Assembly: GCA_001567085.1 (NCBI GenBank)
Contig: LMZS01000072.1
Location: 1 to 64,000 of the forward strand
Source: Chloroflexi bacterium OLB15
Lineage (GTDB): Bacteria; Chloroflexota; Anaerolineae; Aggregatilineales; Phototrophicaceae
DNA: 64,000 nucleotides
Reading direction: 5' to 3'
Notes under the pieces: generated by a model
What the model saw: the letters and a program-made list of their open reading frames with translations, nothing else
What the model was told of the DNA's origin: nothing
The model's database searches: none
Made by a program: the position numbers and the translations under genes
Shown here: piece by piece, positions 40,764-49,203 of the stretch
Numbering within the stretch: the first letter of the stretch is position 1
How the letters are laid out: each line of letters opens with the position of its first letter

Positions 40764-42560
40764 ATGTCGCTTCCTTCCAACGACACGTTGATCGAATTTA
40801 GCAGCGCCATTTCCTGGCAAGAAATCGAACGCGCCAAGCGCCAGTTTAACCGTGCACTTGAAACCCTCGCAACTGACTCGCAAAGCGATCAACTTTTGCT
40901 GGATGACCTTTCCGAAGCCACTGGCATGCCGATCACCTCTTATTATGACCCTGCGCTGCATGACAGCGGAAACGTGCTGCTAGCCAAACAAAACGGGCAT
41001 CAGTTCATTCTTGGCAGCGTCGTCAGCGCGCGCTATCGCAGCGGGCACGGCCTGCTCGAATGTATCACCCCTTACAATCTGAATCCTAGCGTTAATCATC
41101 TCAACATTCAGGAAACTGAAGACCCGAATGCGCGTATGCGGGTATTGGGTGCCGAAATCGAATTGGGGCTGGTTCATGCCGACGGCCATTCGCCCTCTGA
41201 AGAAGAGATGCAGGGCTACATGCGTGCCTATTACAACCATGCGCTGCGTATTGGCATCTACCCCCGTCTTGACCGTGAAGCCTGCCAGTATCAGGTGGAA
41301 GCCCACATCGCCCCAAGCATTGGCTACAACAAAGCGCGTAATGCCCTCACCGGCATCATGACGGCATTAGCCGCCGCCAGCGCCGAAACCGGATTGCTTA
41401 CGGCGATCATGTCTTGCTATCCCACCGATTCCGATTTCAAGATGACTGATCACCCGAAAGTTGCTACTGCTGTAGACCTGATGCTTGAGGTCAATGATTT
41501 ATTCCCGCAGTATGCGGATCGGTTGGCAGAAACTGAAGCACGCTATCACATCAATTTCCCCGGCAGCCATTACGTCAATATGTTCCGTATTCAAGGCTGC
41601 CACATTCATATTGATCTTGCCGGACGTTCAGAAGCGTTGGGGCTGCTCACCTTCCACACCATGTTAAAAAGCGCGACCGCCATCGCCAACGCGGCGGTGT
41701 TGAAGGGCGGCCCCTTCGTCAATGGCACCTGTGACGCCGAACTGCTGTGCGCGCGTGAATATGTGCGCGGGGCAACCGTAACCGGGCGCTATCTGGATTT
41801 GCCGATCAGCCCTCATTTGATGGCAGATGGTCTGGAGAAATATGCTGCGCTGCTCAAACTGGAACGTGCGAACGCCGTTGGCAGAGCCATGCTGTACGAT
41901 GACAGCCTTGGGCAGCCAATCAGCATCATGCACAATCCCGTTGGTCGGGTTCGCCCCGATCTTTCCACTTCAAAGCGCGTCTGCACGGTTGAAAGTACCG
42001 GCATGCCCGCCAATATCAGCGCCTCGCGCATGGCCGCCGTACTCACCGATTTTGAGTTCAGCCACGCCTTAATGGAGCTTTATTTCCGCAAACACGGGCT
42101 TGATCTGGAACCCATGCATGAAGACAAGACCTTGTGGGCAATCCTTGGCCCCCTTGATCATGATGCTTTCGTCGCCAATCATGATCGTTCGGATCGTGAA
42201 GGCACAGATACCGTCATCACCACCGCCGCCGGCACTGAAATGACGCTGGCAGAATTTTACGAGATGAAGCGCCGCTATATGCACCGCGCCTTATCCAACA
42301 TTGATGAAATTACCCCGCGCGATATTGATGAGGTCTATACCAGCTTGCAGCGTATGCTGGAGCCCCCTAGCGGGCTGGTTGCGCAAACAGTTCACCAGTT
42401 CATTGTAGATCCCAAACTGCGCAGCACCGGCAACTGGGGCAAAATCTTGCAAAATGCCTATGTCGAAGCGGGCGGTGTGTTGGGCAAACACAGCCCCGAT
42501 GCGGTGCTAAAAGTGGTGAATGACGTGCATCGCGCCTTAGCCACCCGCTATCTGGAATAG
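40764..42560 (+). CDS. Glutamate-cysteine ligase (GCS2)-like carboxylate-amine ligase
   Basis: A 598-residue soluble protein. RVLGAEIELGLVHADG (about 125-140), CQYQVEAHIAPS (about 173-184) and FRIQGCHIHIDL (about 270-281) resemble the three acidic/His blocks that form the metal-ATP and substrate sites of GCS2/YbdK-type ligases, with the conserved E-x-E and the GCHxHI(D/G) motif. The protein is about 200 residues longer than YbdK. It would join an amine to an ATP-activated carboxylate; substrates unknown. It starts an operon with a glycosyltransferase and an aminosugar transaminase (gaps 23 and overlap 4 bases). A different glutamine-synthetase-fold reaction remains possible. Confidence 0.55.
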   Translation: MSLPSNDTLIEFSSAISWQEIERAKRQFNRALETLATDSQSDQLLLDDLSEATGMPITSYYDPALHDSGNVLLAKQNGHQFILGSVVSARYRSGHGLLECITPYNLNPSVNHLNIQETEDPNARMRVLGAEIELGLVHADGHSPSEEEMQGYMRAYYNHALRIGIYPRLDREACQYQVEAHIAPSIGYNKARNALTGIMTALAAASAETGLLTAIMSCYPTDSDFKMTDHPKVATAVDLMLEVNDLFPQYADRLAETEARYHINFPGSHYVNMFRIQGCHIHIDLAGRSEALGLLTFHTMLKSATAIANAAVLKGGPFVNGTCDAELLCAREYVRGATVTGRYLDLPISPHLMADGLEKYAALLKLERANAVGRAMLYDDSLGQPISIMHNPVGRVRPDLSTSKRVCTVESTGMPANISASRMAAVLTDFEFSHALMELYFRKHGLDLEPMHEDKTLWAILGPLDHDAFVANHDRSDREGTDTVITTAAGTEMTLAEFYEMKRRYMHRALSNIDEITPRDIDEVYTSLQRMLEPPSGLVAQTVHQFIVDPKLRSTGNWGKILQNAYVEAGGVLGKHSPDAVLKVVNDVHRALATRYLE

Positions 42561-42583
42561 CCCATGTCGCAATCTGCACAGCC

Positions 42584-43552
42584 ATGAGCGCTGATTTGCC
42601 ATCTATCTCAGTTGTCGTCCCTGTTTATCGAAGCGCCGAAAGCCTGCCTGAACTGGTCGCTACGGCATCCCCTGTTCTGGCAAATCTAGCGGATCAGTAC
42701 GAAATCATTTTTGTGAACGACGGCAGTCCGGATAATAGCTGGGCGGTCATCGAAGCGCTGGCGCAGCAGTATCAGCAGGTTCGCGGCATCAACCTGATGC
42801 GTAATTATGGGCAGCACAGCGCCCTGCTCTGCGGCATCCGCGCCGCGCGCTATGAGCTGATCATCACTATGGATGATGATCTTCAGCACCCGCCAGAAGC
42901 GATACCCTTATTATTAGCCACGCTCAACAAAGGCAGCTTTGATGTGGTCTATGGCTCGCCCGAAGACGAAACCCATTCCCTGCTCAGGAATTTAGCCTCT
43001 CAGATCACCAAGTGGGCGCTGCAAAGCAGCATGGGTGTAACTACCGCCCGCAAAGTAAGCGCCTTTCGCATCTTCCGCACCAATCTGCGCGATGCCTTCG
43101 CCGAATATCGCAGCCCCTATGTCTCTATTGATGTGCTGCTGACGTGGGGAACGACTCGCTTCACCGCAGTTCATGTCGCCCATCGCGCTCGTAAATACGG
43201 TCAATCAAATTACACCCTGCGTAAGCTGGTCACCCACGCCTTTAATATGATCACTGGTTTCACTGTCGTCCCGCTGCAAATTGCCAGCTTACTCGGCTTC
43301 AGCCTGGCGCTGTTCGGCATCCTCATCCTCATTTACGTGATCGGGCGTTACCTGATTGAAGGCGGAAGCGTTCCCGGATTCCCATTCCTGGCGGCGATCA
43401 TCGCCATTTTTTCAGGCGCACAGCTTTTCGGGCTAGGCATGATCGGCGAGTATCTGGCGCGTATCCACTTCCGCAGCATGGAAAAGCCTTCGTATACTGT
43501 GCGCAATACAATTGGGTCTGTACAGCGTGATACAGAACAGGATAGACCTTGA
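42584..43552 (+). CDS. Polyprenyl-phosphate glycosyltransferase, GtrB/ArnC-like
   Basis: A 322-residue GT2 enzyme with two C-terminal membrane helices (about 229-252 and 264-288). The catalytic domain has SVVVPVYRSAESL, IIFVNDGSPDNSW and MDDDLQHPPEA, the DxD-type site of polyprenyl-phosphate transferases. It would move a sugar from a nucleotide to undecaprenyl phosphate on the cytosolic face. The next gene makes a 4-aminosugar nucleotide, so that sugar is a possible donor. The stop overlaps the next start (TTGA). Confidence 0.9.
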   Translation: MSADLPSISVVVPVYRSAESLPELVATASPVLANLADQYEIIFVNDGSPDNSWAVIEALAQQYQQVRGINLMRNYGQHSALLCGIRAARYELIITMDDDLQHPPEAIPLLLATLNKGSFDVVYGSPEDETHSLLRNLASQITKWALQSSMGVTTARKVSAFRIFRTNLRDAFAEYRSPYVSIDVLLTWGTTRFTAVHVAHRARKYGQSNYTLRKLVTHAFNMITGFTVVPLQIASLLGFSLALFGILILIYVIGRYLIEGGSVPGFPFLAAIIAIFSGAQLFGLGMIGEYLARIHFRSMEKPSYTVRNTIGSVQRDTEQDRP

Positions 43553-44688
43553 GCTATCGCATTCCCTTCAACAAACCCGCACTGATCGGCCCGGAACTCG
43601 GCTATATTGCTGATTCAGTACGCAGCGGGCATATCTCTGGCGATGGAAAATACACCAAACTGTGCCATCAGCAGCTTGAAACCTGGTTCGGCGTAAAGAA
43701 GGCGCTGCTCACAACCAATTGCACCCACGCGCTTGAAATGTCCGCCATTTTGCTCGATTTGCAGCCCGGCGACGAAGTGATCGTGCCTTCGTTCACCTTT
43801 GTTTCAACCGTCAACGCTTTCGTGCTGCGCGGGGCAAAGCCAGTTTTTGCCGATATTCGCCCCGACACATTGAATATTGATGAAACCCTGCTGCCCGGTT
43901 TGATCACTGAACGCACCAGAGCAATTGTGCCTGTACACTATGCTGGCGTCGGCTGCGTGATGGACGCGATCATGCCTTTGGCACAGCGGCATAACCTCAC
44001 GGTGATTGAAGACAATGCGCACGGTCTGTTCGGCAGATACAACGATCAATGGCTAGGCACGTTCGGGGCTTTGGCTACCCAGAGCTTCCACGAAACCAAG
44101 AACTTTTCCTGCGGCGAAGGCGGCGCGCTGCTGATCAACGATGAAGCGCTGGTTGAGCGCGCAGAGATCATTCGGGAGAAAGGCACTAACCGCAGCCGCT
44201 TTTTCAGAGGCATGGTTGATAAATATACGTGGGTGGATGTGGGCTCCAGCTATCTGCCCTCAGAGGTACTGGCGGCATATCTATACGCGCAGTTTGAAGC
44301 CAGTGAAGCCATCCAAAACAAACGCGCGCAAATTTGGAATCGGTATCAGCAGCATCTTAGCGAGTGGGCACAGTCTCATGATGTTCGCCTGCCAACCGTG
44401 CCCGAAAACTGTGAGCAGGCCTATCACATGTTCTATATGCTGCTTCCCTCGCTGGAAATTCGCACCCAGTTGATCAACCACCTGAAAGAACGTGGCATCC
44501 TGGCCGTTTTTCACTATCTGCCGCTGCACCTTTCCGACATGGGGCAGCAGTTTGGCGGCAGTCCTGGCGACTGCCCGGTAACGGAAGAGATGAGTGACCG
44601 TTTGCTGCGTTTGCCCTTCTTCTACGATCTCTCTGAGCAAGACCAGATGGAAGTGATCCACGCCCTCTGGTCATTTGAAGAAGGTTAA
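43549..44688 (+). CDS. wecE: dTDP-4-amino-4,6-dideoxygalactose transaminase (WecE/RffA type)
   Basis: A 379-residue PLP enzyme of the DegT/DnrJ/EryC1/StrS family. It is very close in sequence pattern to E. coli WecE: IPFNKP, SGxxSGDG, PGDEVIVPSFTFVST, VPVHYAGVGCVMD, REKGTNRSRFFRGMVDKYTW, MAVFHYxPLH-like LAVFHYLPLH. The PLP lysine is K184 in SFHETKN. It converts dTDP-4-keto-6-deoxyglucose, the RmlB product, to the 4-amino sugar. The start is TTG 43549, overlapping the previous stop, with AGGA upstream. No wecD (N-acetyltransferase) follows; the GCS2-like ligase may instead act on the amine. Confidence 0.9.
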   Translation: MSYRIPFNKPALIGPELGYIADSVRSGHISGDGKYTKLCHQQLETWFGVKKALLTTNCTHALEMSAILLDLQPGDEVIVPSFTFVSTVNAFVLRGAKPVFADIRPDTLNIDETLLPGLITERTRAIVPVHYAGVGCVMDAIMPLAQRHNLTVIEDNAHGLFGRYNDQWLGTFGALATQSFHETKNFSCGEGGALLINDEALVERAEIIREKGTNRSRFFRGMVDKYTWVDVGSSYLPSEVLAAYLYAQFEASEAIQNKRAQIWNRYQQHLSEWAQSHDVRLPTVPENCEQAYHMFYMLLPSLEIRTQLINHLKERGILAVFHYLPLHLSDMGQQFGGSPGDCPVTEEMSDRLLRLPFFYDLSEQDQMEVIHALWSFEEG

Positions 44689-44703
44689 ATTTCTTCAGTA
44701 CCA

Positions 44704-44732
44704 TTCAAATGCGTCAAAAGCTGTGATATAAT
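44704..44732 (+). promoter_or_regulatory. Promoter of the RNase J gene
   Basis: TTCAAA (44704-44709), 17-base spacer ending in TG at 44724-44725, and a perfect TATAAT (44727-44732). The TGn before it makes an extended -10. Confidence 0.75.
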
Positions 44733-44815
44733 CGCTTTAATATTGATAAATACATCTTTCTGTTTCTAATTTTTCTTCCTGAAACTTTAATGACAAAAGA
44801 AAGGAAATACCTGAC

Positions 44816-46534
44816 GTGCTGGGACACAAATTTTTGTGTTTCCAGACAGCGTTGAATCACGTTATGTCCAAACAACAACCCAAACTGCGAATCGTCCCGC
44901 TCGGTGGCGCCGGTGAAATCGGCAAGAATATGACGGTCATCGAAATGGACGATGACGCAATTATCATCGACACGGGCGTCATGTTCCCGGCCAACGATAT
45001 GCTTGGCGTCGATCTGATTATCCCCGATTTTCGCTATCTCACCGAACGTAACAAAAACCTGAAAATTCACGGCATTTTGTACACTCATGGTCACGAAGAT
45101 CACACTGGCGCGGCGGCTTATGTCGTTGATGCGCTGCGTGGTGTTCCCCTCTATGCAACCCCGCTCACGGCGGCGCTGCTGGAGGTGAAACTTCGTGATG
45201 CGCATTTGCTGAATGAAACATCAATCAATGTCTTTCATCCGGGCGATAAGCTGGAGGTCGGGCCATTCAGGATCGAAAGTTTCCACATGACCCACAGCAT
45301 CCCCGACTGCGTGGGCTTTGGTATCACGACGCCCTACGGCATGATCATCCACAGTGGCGACTACAAATTTGACAACACGCCAATAGATGGCAAGAAGCCA
45401 GATTACGCCAAACTAGGCGAGCTATCGCGGCGCGGCGTCCTCTTGCTGCTGGGCGATAGCACCAATGCTGAACGTCCCGGCTGGACGGCATCTGAACAGG
45501 TGGTGCTCAAAGGCTTTGACGACATCTTCCGCCAGTCAAAAGAACGCATCATCGTAGCCACTTTCGCTTCGCACATTTCGCGCATCCAGATGATCGCAGA
45601 CATGGCGGCGAAGTATAAACGCAAGGTCGCAATTGCCGGGCACAGCATGACCGAAAACGTCAAAACCGCCCGAAAAATCGGCCTGTTGAATATCCCCGAT
45701 GATATTCTGGTAGATTTGAACCGCATCAATCACATCATGCCTAACCAACTGGTGATCGTTGCTACAGGTTCGCAGGGTGAGCCTTCAGCCGTCCTGAGCC
45801 GTCTGGCAACAGGGCAGCATCGCAGCCTTGATGTGATGGCCGGAGATACGATTGTCGTCTCGGCGCATACCATTCCGGGCAACGAAGAAATGGTCAGCCG
45901 TACAATTAACCAGTTGTTCCGGCGTGGCGCGGAAGTTATCTATGATCCGATTGCGCCGGTTCATGTCTCTGGTCACGCTTCGCAGGAAGAAATGAAACTG
46001 CTGATCAACCTGACCACCCCGCGATACTTCGTGCCTATTCACGGCGAACTGCGCCATTTGAAGGCCCATGCTCGGCTGGCTGCGTTAAGCGGCATTGAGC
46101 CGAAGAATATCTTCGTGATCGAAAACGGCATGGTGCTGGAAGCCGATAAGAACGGCGTGCGCGCCACCAACGAGCGCGTTCCCGGCGGCTATGTGTTCGT
46201 GGATGGCAGCGGCGTTGGCGATGTTGGCCGCGCCGTCATTCGTGACCGCGAAGTGCTGGCGCGTGACGGCTTCATGATGGTCGTCGTGAATGTTGACCCT
46301 GATAGCGGCAAGGTGCTTGGCGAGCCAGAAATCATCACGCGCGGATTTGTATATCTGCGTGATGCCGACGACCTGATCGAGAATATCAAGCGCACCGTGT
46401 ATGACGTGATGGATCAATCACGGGCGCTGCGCAACGGCCAGCGCCGCGAACGCCTGCAAGAATCCCTCAGCCGTATGCTGTTCAATGAAACGAAGCGTCG
46501 TCCGATGGTCTTCAGCGTAATTAACGAGAACTAA
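44816..46534 (+). CDS. rnj: Ribonuclease J
   Basis: A 572-residue metallo-beta-lactamase/beta-CASP nuclease with 5'-3' exo- and endonuclease activity on RNA. The metal motif YTHGHEDHTGA gives H91, H93, D95 and H96; HSGDYK, GDSTNAERPG, SHISRIQ, IAGHSMTEN and VHVSGHAS are the beta-CASP and J-specific blocks. GTG 44816 has AAGGAAA eight bases upstream and is taken as the start; ATG 44864 (16 codons later) lacks a good ribosome site but fits the usual N-terminus. A hairpin-prone segment (44821-44843) falls right after the GTG. A strong terminator follows. Confidence 0.95.
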   Translation: MLGHKFLCFQTALNHVMSKQQPKLRIVPLGGAGEIGKNMTVIEMDDDAIIIDTGVMFPANDMLGVDLIIPDFRYLTERNKNLKIHGILYTHGHEDHTGAAAYVVDALRGVPLYATPLTAALLEVKLRDAHLLNETSINVFHPGDKLEVGPFRIESFHMTHSIPDCVGFGITTPYGMIIHSGDYKFDNTPIDGKKPDYAKLGELSRRGVLLLLGDSTNAERPGWTASEQVVLKGFDDIFRQSKERIIVATFASHISRIQMIADMAAKYKRKVAIAGHSMTENVKTARKIGLLNIPDDILVDLNRINHIMPNQLVIVATGSQGEPSAVLSRLATGQHRSLDVMAGDTIVVSAHTIPGNEEMVSRTINQLFRRGAEVIYDPIAPVHVSGHASQEEMKLLINLTTPRYFVPIHGELRHLKAHARLAALSGIEPKNIFVIENGMVLEADKNGVRATNERVPGGYVFVDGSGVGDVGRAVIRDREVLARDGFMMVVVNVDPDSGKVLGEPEIITRGFVYLRDADDLIENIKRTVYDVMDQSRALRNGQRRERLQESLSRMLFNETKRRPMVFSVINEN

Positions 46535-46571
46535 CGACCTGCAGGCGGTTCCTGAAGGTCATCATAAAATC

Positions 46572-46598
46572 GGGTGCAGCGTGCTGCGCCCTTTTTTG
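46572..46598. terminator. Bidirectional terminator between RNase J and transglutaminase genes
   Basis: GGGTGCAG (46572-46579) pairs with CTGCGCCC (46584-46591) with one G.T, loop CGTG. It is followed by six Ts on the + strand and by GATTTTATG on the minus strand, so it can serve both convergent genes. Confidence 0.85.
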
Positions 46599-46607
46599 TT
46601 TCACAGC

Positions 46608-49046
46608 TTAGGGTTTGCCGCGCTTCCAGGGCATGAACAGGCGTCGCAGGAAGCGCCCAATAATCCCTTCGCGGGCATCTGCCCAGGCGTCGTTAGCGAC
46701 ATCAGTCACGGCTTTCGCTTCGGCTTCATCACGCGGGGGGCCGTAGCGCTCAGATGAATAGAGCGTGGTGATAGCGCTCACCGGCGGCTCAATGACTGGC
46801 AGCTTAGTGACCACAGTGCGGCGGCGCTCTTCTGGCGTTTGTTGTGGGCGCGGATGGATGCCTATCAACGGCACATAGCGTTCAAGCCGTGCATAGGCGC
46901 GTGAAACGGCGCTCAACCCGCGCATGCCCCGCCATTCCCACCACCAGTAAACGATGAACAGCGCCAGCACCAGCCCGACAATCACCAGCAGACCAAGCAA
47001 GCCCGCTTGCAGCGCATCGGCAATAAATGAGAAGGGATCGCGGCGCTGTGGGCGCTCAGGTGGCGGCTGTGTTGGCACAATCGCCGGCTCTGGCGTGGGT
47101 GATGGCGTGGGCGAAGGAGTGAGCGTGGGCGGCGGCGCGGCATTCTCGCTGCTAGCTTCCTCATCCTCAGCGGTTGGCGTGACCGTCGGCTCTTCCTGTG
47201 TCGGCGGCGGCGTTGGCGAAGGCACCGGCGTCGGCGTGTTGCTAGGCGTAGATGTCGGCTGAAGCGCTGGTGGGATAGGCACAGGCGGCGTATCGCCACG
47301 ATTCAGCGGCAGTTGCGCGGCGGTTGGCTCAAATTCTACCCAGCCATAACCGGGAAAATAGACTTCTACCCACGTATGGGCATCGCGCTCGCGTACAATG
47401 AAGGCGCTCTGTGCTGGATCGTAAGTGCCCTGCGCGAAGCCTGCCGCCATACGTGCCGGAATGCCCAAACTGCGCAGCATCACAATCATCGCCGAAGCGT
47501 AGTAATTGCAATAACCGCGTTGAATATCAAATAACAGCCAGTCTACCGGGTCTTGCCCTTGCGGCGGCTGTGAAATACGCTCGTCATAAACGATATGAGT
47601 ACGCAGCCACGTTTCAATCGCCTTAGCCGTATCGTAGGGCGTAGTTGCGCCTGCTTCCGTCTGAATTTGCTGCGCCAGTTGAATGGTGCGTGCGGTGGCG
47701 GAAGGCACGTATGATGGATACAGGTCAAGAATATACTGCGGGTAATCCGTGCTGGCTGCGCGCAGTTGCTCAGCAGTAGCGATACTAAGCAGGCTGGTGG
47801 CGCGGTAGCTATCGCCATGATTTAATATCTGCGCCGGGCGAATCACCGATACCATCATGCCCTCATCAGGGGTGTAGCGCATGTCGGTGCGGGTATCCAG
47901 ATCAACCGAAAGTGGCTGCGGCGCGGTATAAACCAGCCGTGACGCATTCAGTCCAATGGTAAATTCCTGCGTAACTTCGGTGCGCCCCTGAACATCCTGC
48001 GGGCTAAACTGTAAAGACAGTGGCGGATATTCATCGGTCAGGCGGGTATCAGCAGCCGATGTCCAGCGCCCCATGTCGTAATTGTCGAACACCCGCGAAC
48101 GCCAGTAGTAGCGATGTTCCGGCGGCGCGTGTACATACAACGCGATCTCATCCCCTAACCGAATCGCCCCGCCCAATTGCAGCGAATCGCCCCCGTAATA
48201 ATCCGAAGTGGCTGGCCCCTGCGTTTCAGCGCTGGAGAACAATCGCAGCCAGGCCTCGCTCAACTGCTGAATGGGTTCGCTGGCTAGAAATTCCTGAAAG
48301 TTTTGCAGGCGATCTTCAATATCCGAAGTGGGAATCAGCCACGCCGCCAGCACGAACAGCGCCAGCCCCGCCCCAACCACATACAAATAGCGGCGCAAAT
48401 TCGCTGGCATATGCACCCGTAAATCGCGCCAGAGTTCAGCCCGCCCCTCAATGTTGGAACGGGCAACCAGTATCAGCGATAAGAACACAAAGCCGATCAG
48501 ATACGCTTCCAGGTTGGCCGCGCCAATGTAATAAACGCCGTTGATGATCAGAATGAGGCCAGGCGGCAGAATAGCGCGCCAGATGCGGTTGACGCGGAAC
48601 AAATACCACGCCAGGTTGAAGCCAAGAAACCAGAATAAACCGCAGATGATCAGCGTGAAGATCAGATCATCCTGATTGATACCCCCGCTGAAGGCATCTA
48701 TTAACCATTGCAGGGTGCGGGCGAATAGGTCATATAACCCCTGCGCGAAACCGCCAGGCTGCGCCAGCGCCCCAAAAAGCACGATAATACATGCGCCGTA
48801 AATGGTAGACATGAGCAGCGCATATAATTCGTTGTATTTGCTGCGCGACACCAGAAAGCCGACCAGCAGGCTGGCGAATATGGTCGGCGTCAGAATTGAC
48901 ATTTGCAAATTCCAGCCCGCAGCCCGCAGCGACAGCGCGGGCATAAGCAGCAGCACAAAGGCGATCACAAACGTGACAATATCGCCTGGATAAAGCACCT
49001 GGCGTTTGGTGCGCTCTTTGTGTGCTGGTGGTGCAATTGCGGTCAT
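46608..49046 (-). CDS. TgpA-like membrane transglutaminase with DUF4129
   Basis: An 812-residue protein. About six membrane helices lie in the first 230 residues (DUF3488/TgpA_N), followed by an extracytoplasmic region (about 240-480). The transglutaminase-like core has nucleophile C513 in RGYCNYYAS and H557 in DAHTWVE; the usual third acidic residue (DPT) is Glu in VEFEPTA. A Thr/Pro-rich tract (about 590-660), a last helix (about 680-705) and a DUF4129-like cytosolic end finish it. Such proteins may crosslink or hydrolyse surface proteins or peptides. ATG 49046 is chosen over TTG 49067; its ribosome site is weak. Confidence 0.9.
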   Translation of the reverse strand: MTAIAPPAHKERTKRQVLYPGDIVTFVIAFVLLLMPALSLRAAGWNLQMSILTPTIFASLLVGFLVSRSKYNELYALLMSTIYGACIIVLFGALAQPGGFAQGLYDLFARTLQWLIDAFSGGINQDDLIFTLIICGLFWFLGFNLAWYLFRVNRIWRAILPPGLILIINGVYYIGAANLEAYLIGFVFLSLILVARSNIEGRAELWRDLRVHMPANLRRYLYVVGAGLALFVLAAWLIPTSDIEDRLQNFQEFLASEPIQQLSEAWLRLFSSAETQGPATSDYYGGDSLQLGGAIRLGDEIALYVHAPPEHRYYWRSRVFDNYDMGRWTSAADTRLTDEYPPLSLQFSPQDVQGRTEVTQEFTIGLNASRLVYTAPQPLSVDLDTRTDMRYTPDEGMMVSVIRPAQILNHGDSYRATSLLSIATAEQLRAASTDYPQYILDLYPSYVPSATARTIQLAQQIQTEAGATTPYDTAKAIETWLRTHIVYDERISQPPQGQDPVDWLLFDIQRGYCNYYASAMIVMLRSLGIPARMAAGFAQGTYDPAQSAFIVRERDAHTWVEVYFPGYGWVEFEPTAAQLPLNRGDTPPVPIPPALQPTSTPSNTPTPVPSPTPPPTQEEPTVTPTAEDEEASSENAAPPPTLTPSPTPSPTPEPAIVPTQPPPERPQRRDPFSFIADALQAGLLGLLVIVGLVLALFIVYWWWEWRGMRGLSAVSRAYARLERYVPLIGIHPRPQQTPEERRRTVVTKLPVIEPPVSAITTLYSSERYGPPRDEAEAKAVTDVANDAWADAREGIIGRFLRRLFMPWKRGKP

Positions 49047-49203
49047 AGCATCAATTCTAGCCTTCAATCACGGTCATTCTATAGGTGGCGCGGTATACCG
49101 GCAACCCGCGTTCGCCCAACGGCAAGCACGTGCTGAATAGAAAGATCAAACCATTCCCCCCCTGTTGCGCGTATATTATCTGCACACCGATGAAGGAAAT
49201 TTC

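Noticed and set aside
46954-47262. A Gly/Val/Ser-rich repeat frame antisense to the transglutaminase
   Set aside because: It is the complement of the Thr/Pro linker of the transglutaminase-like protein, so the repeat has a simple explanation.
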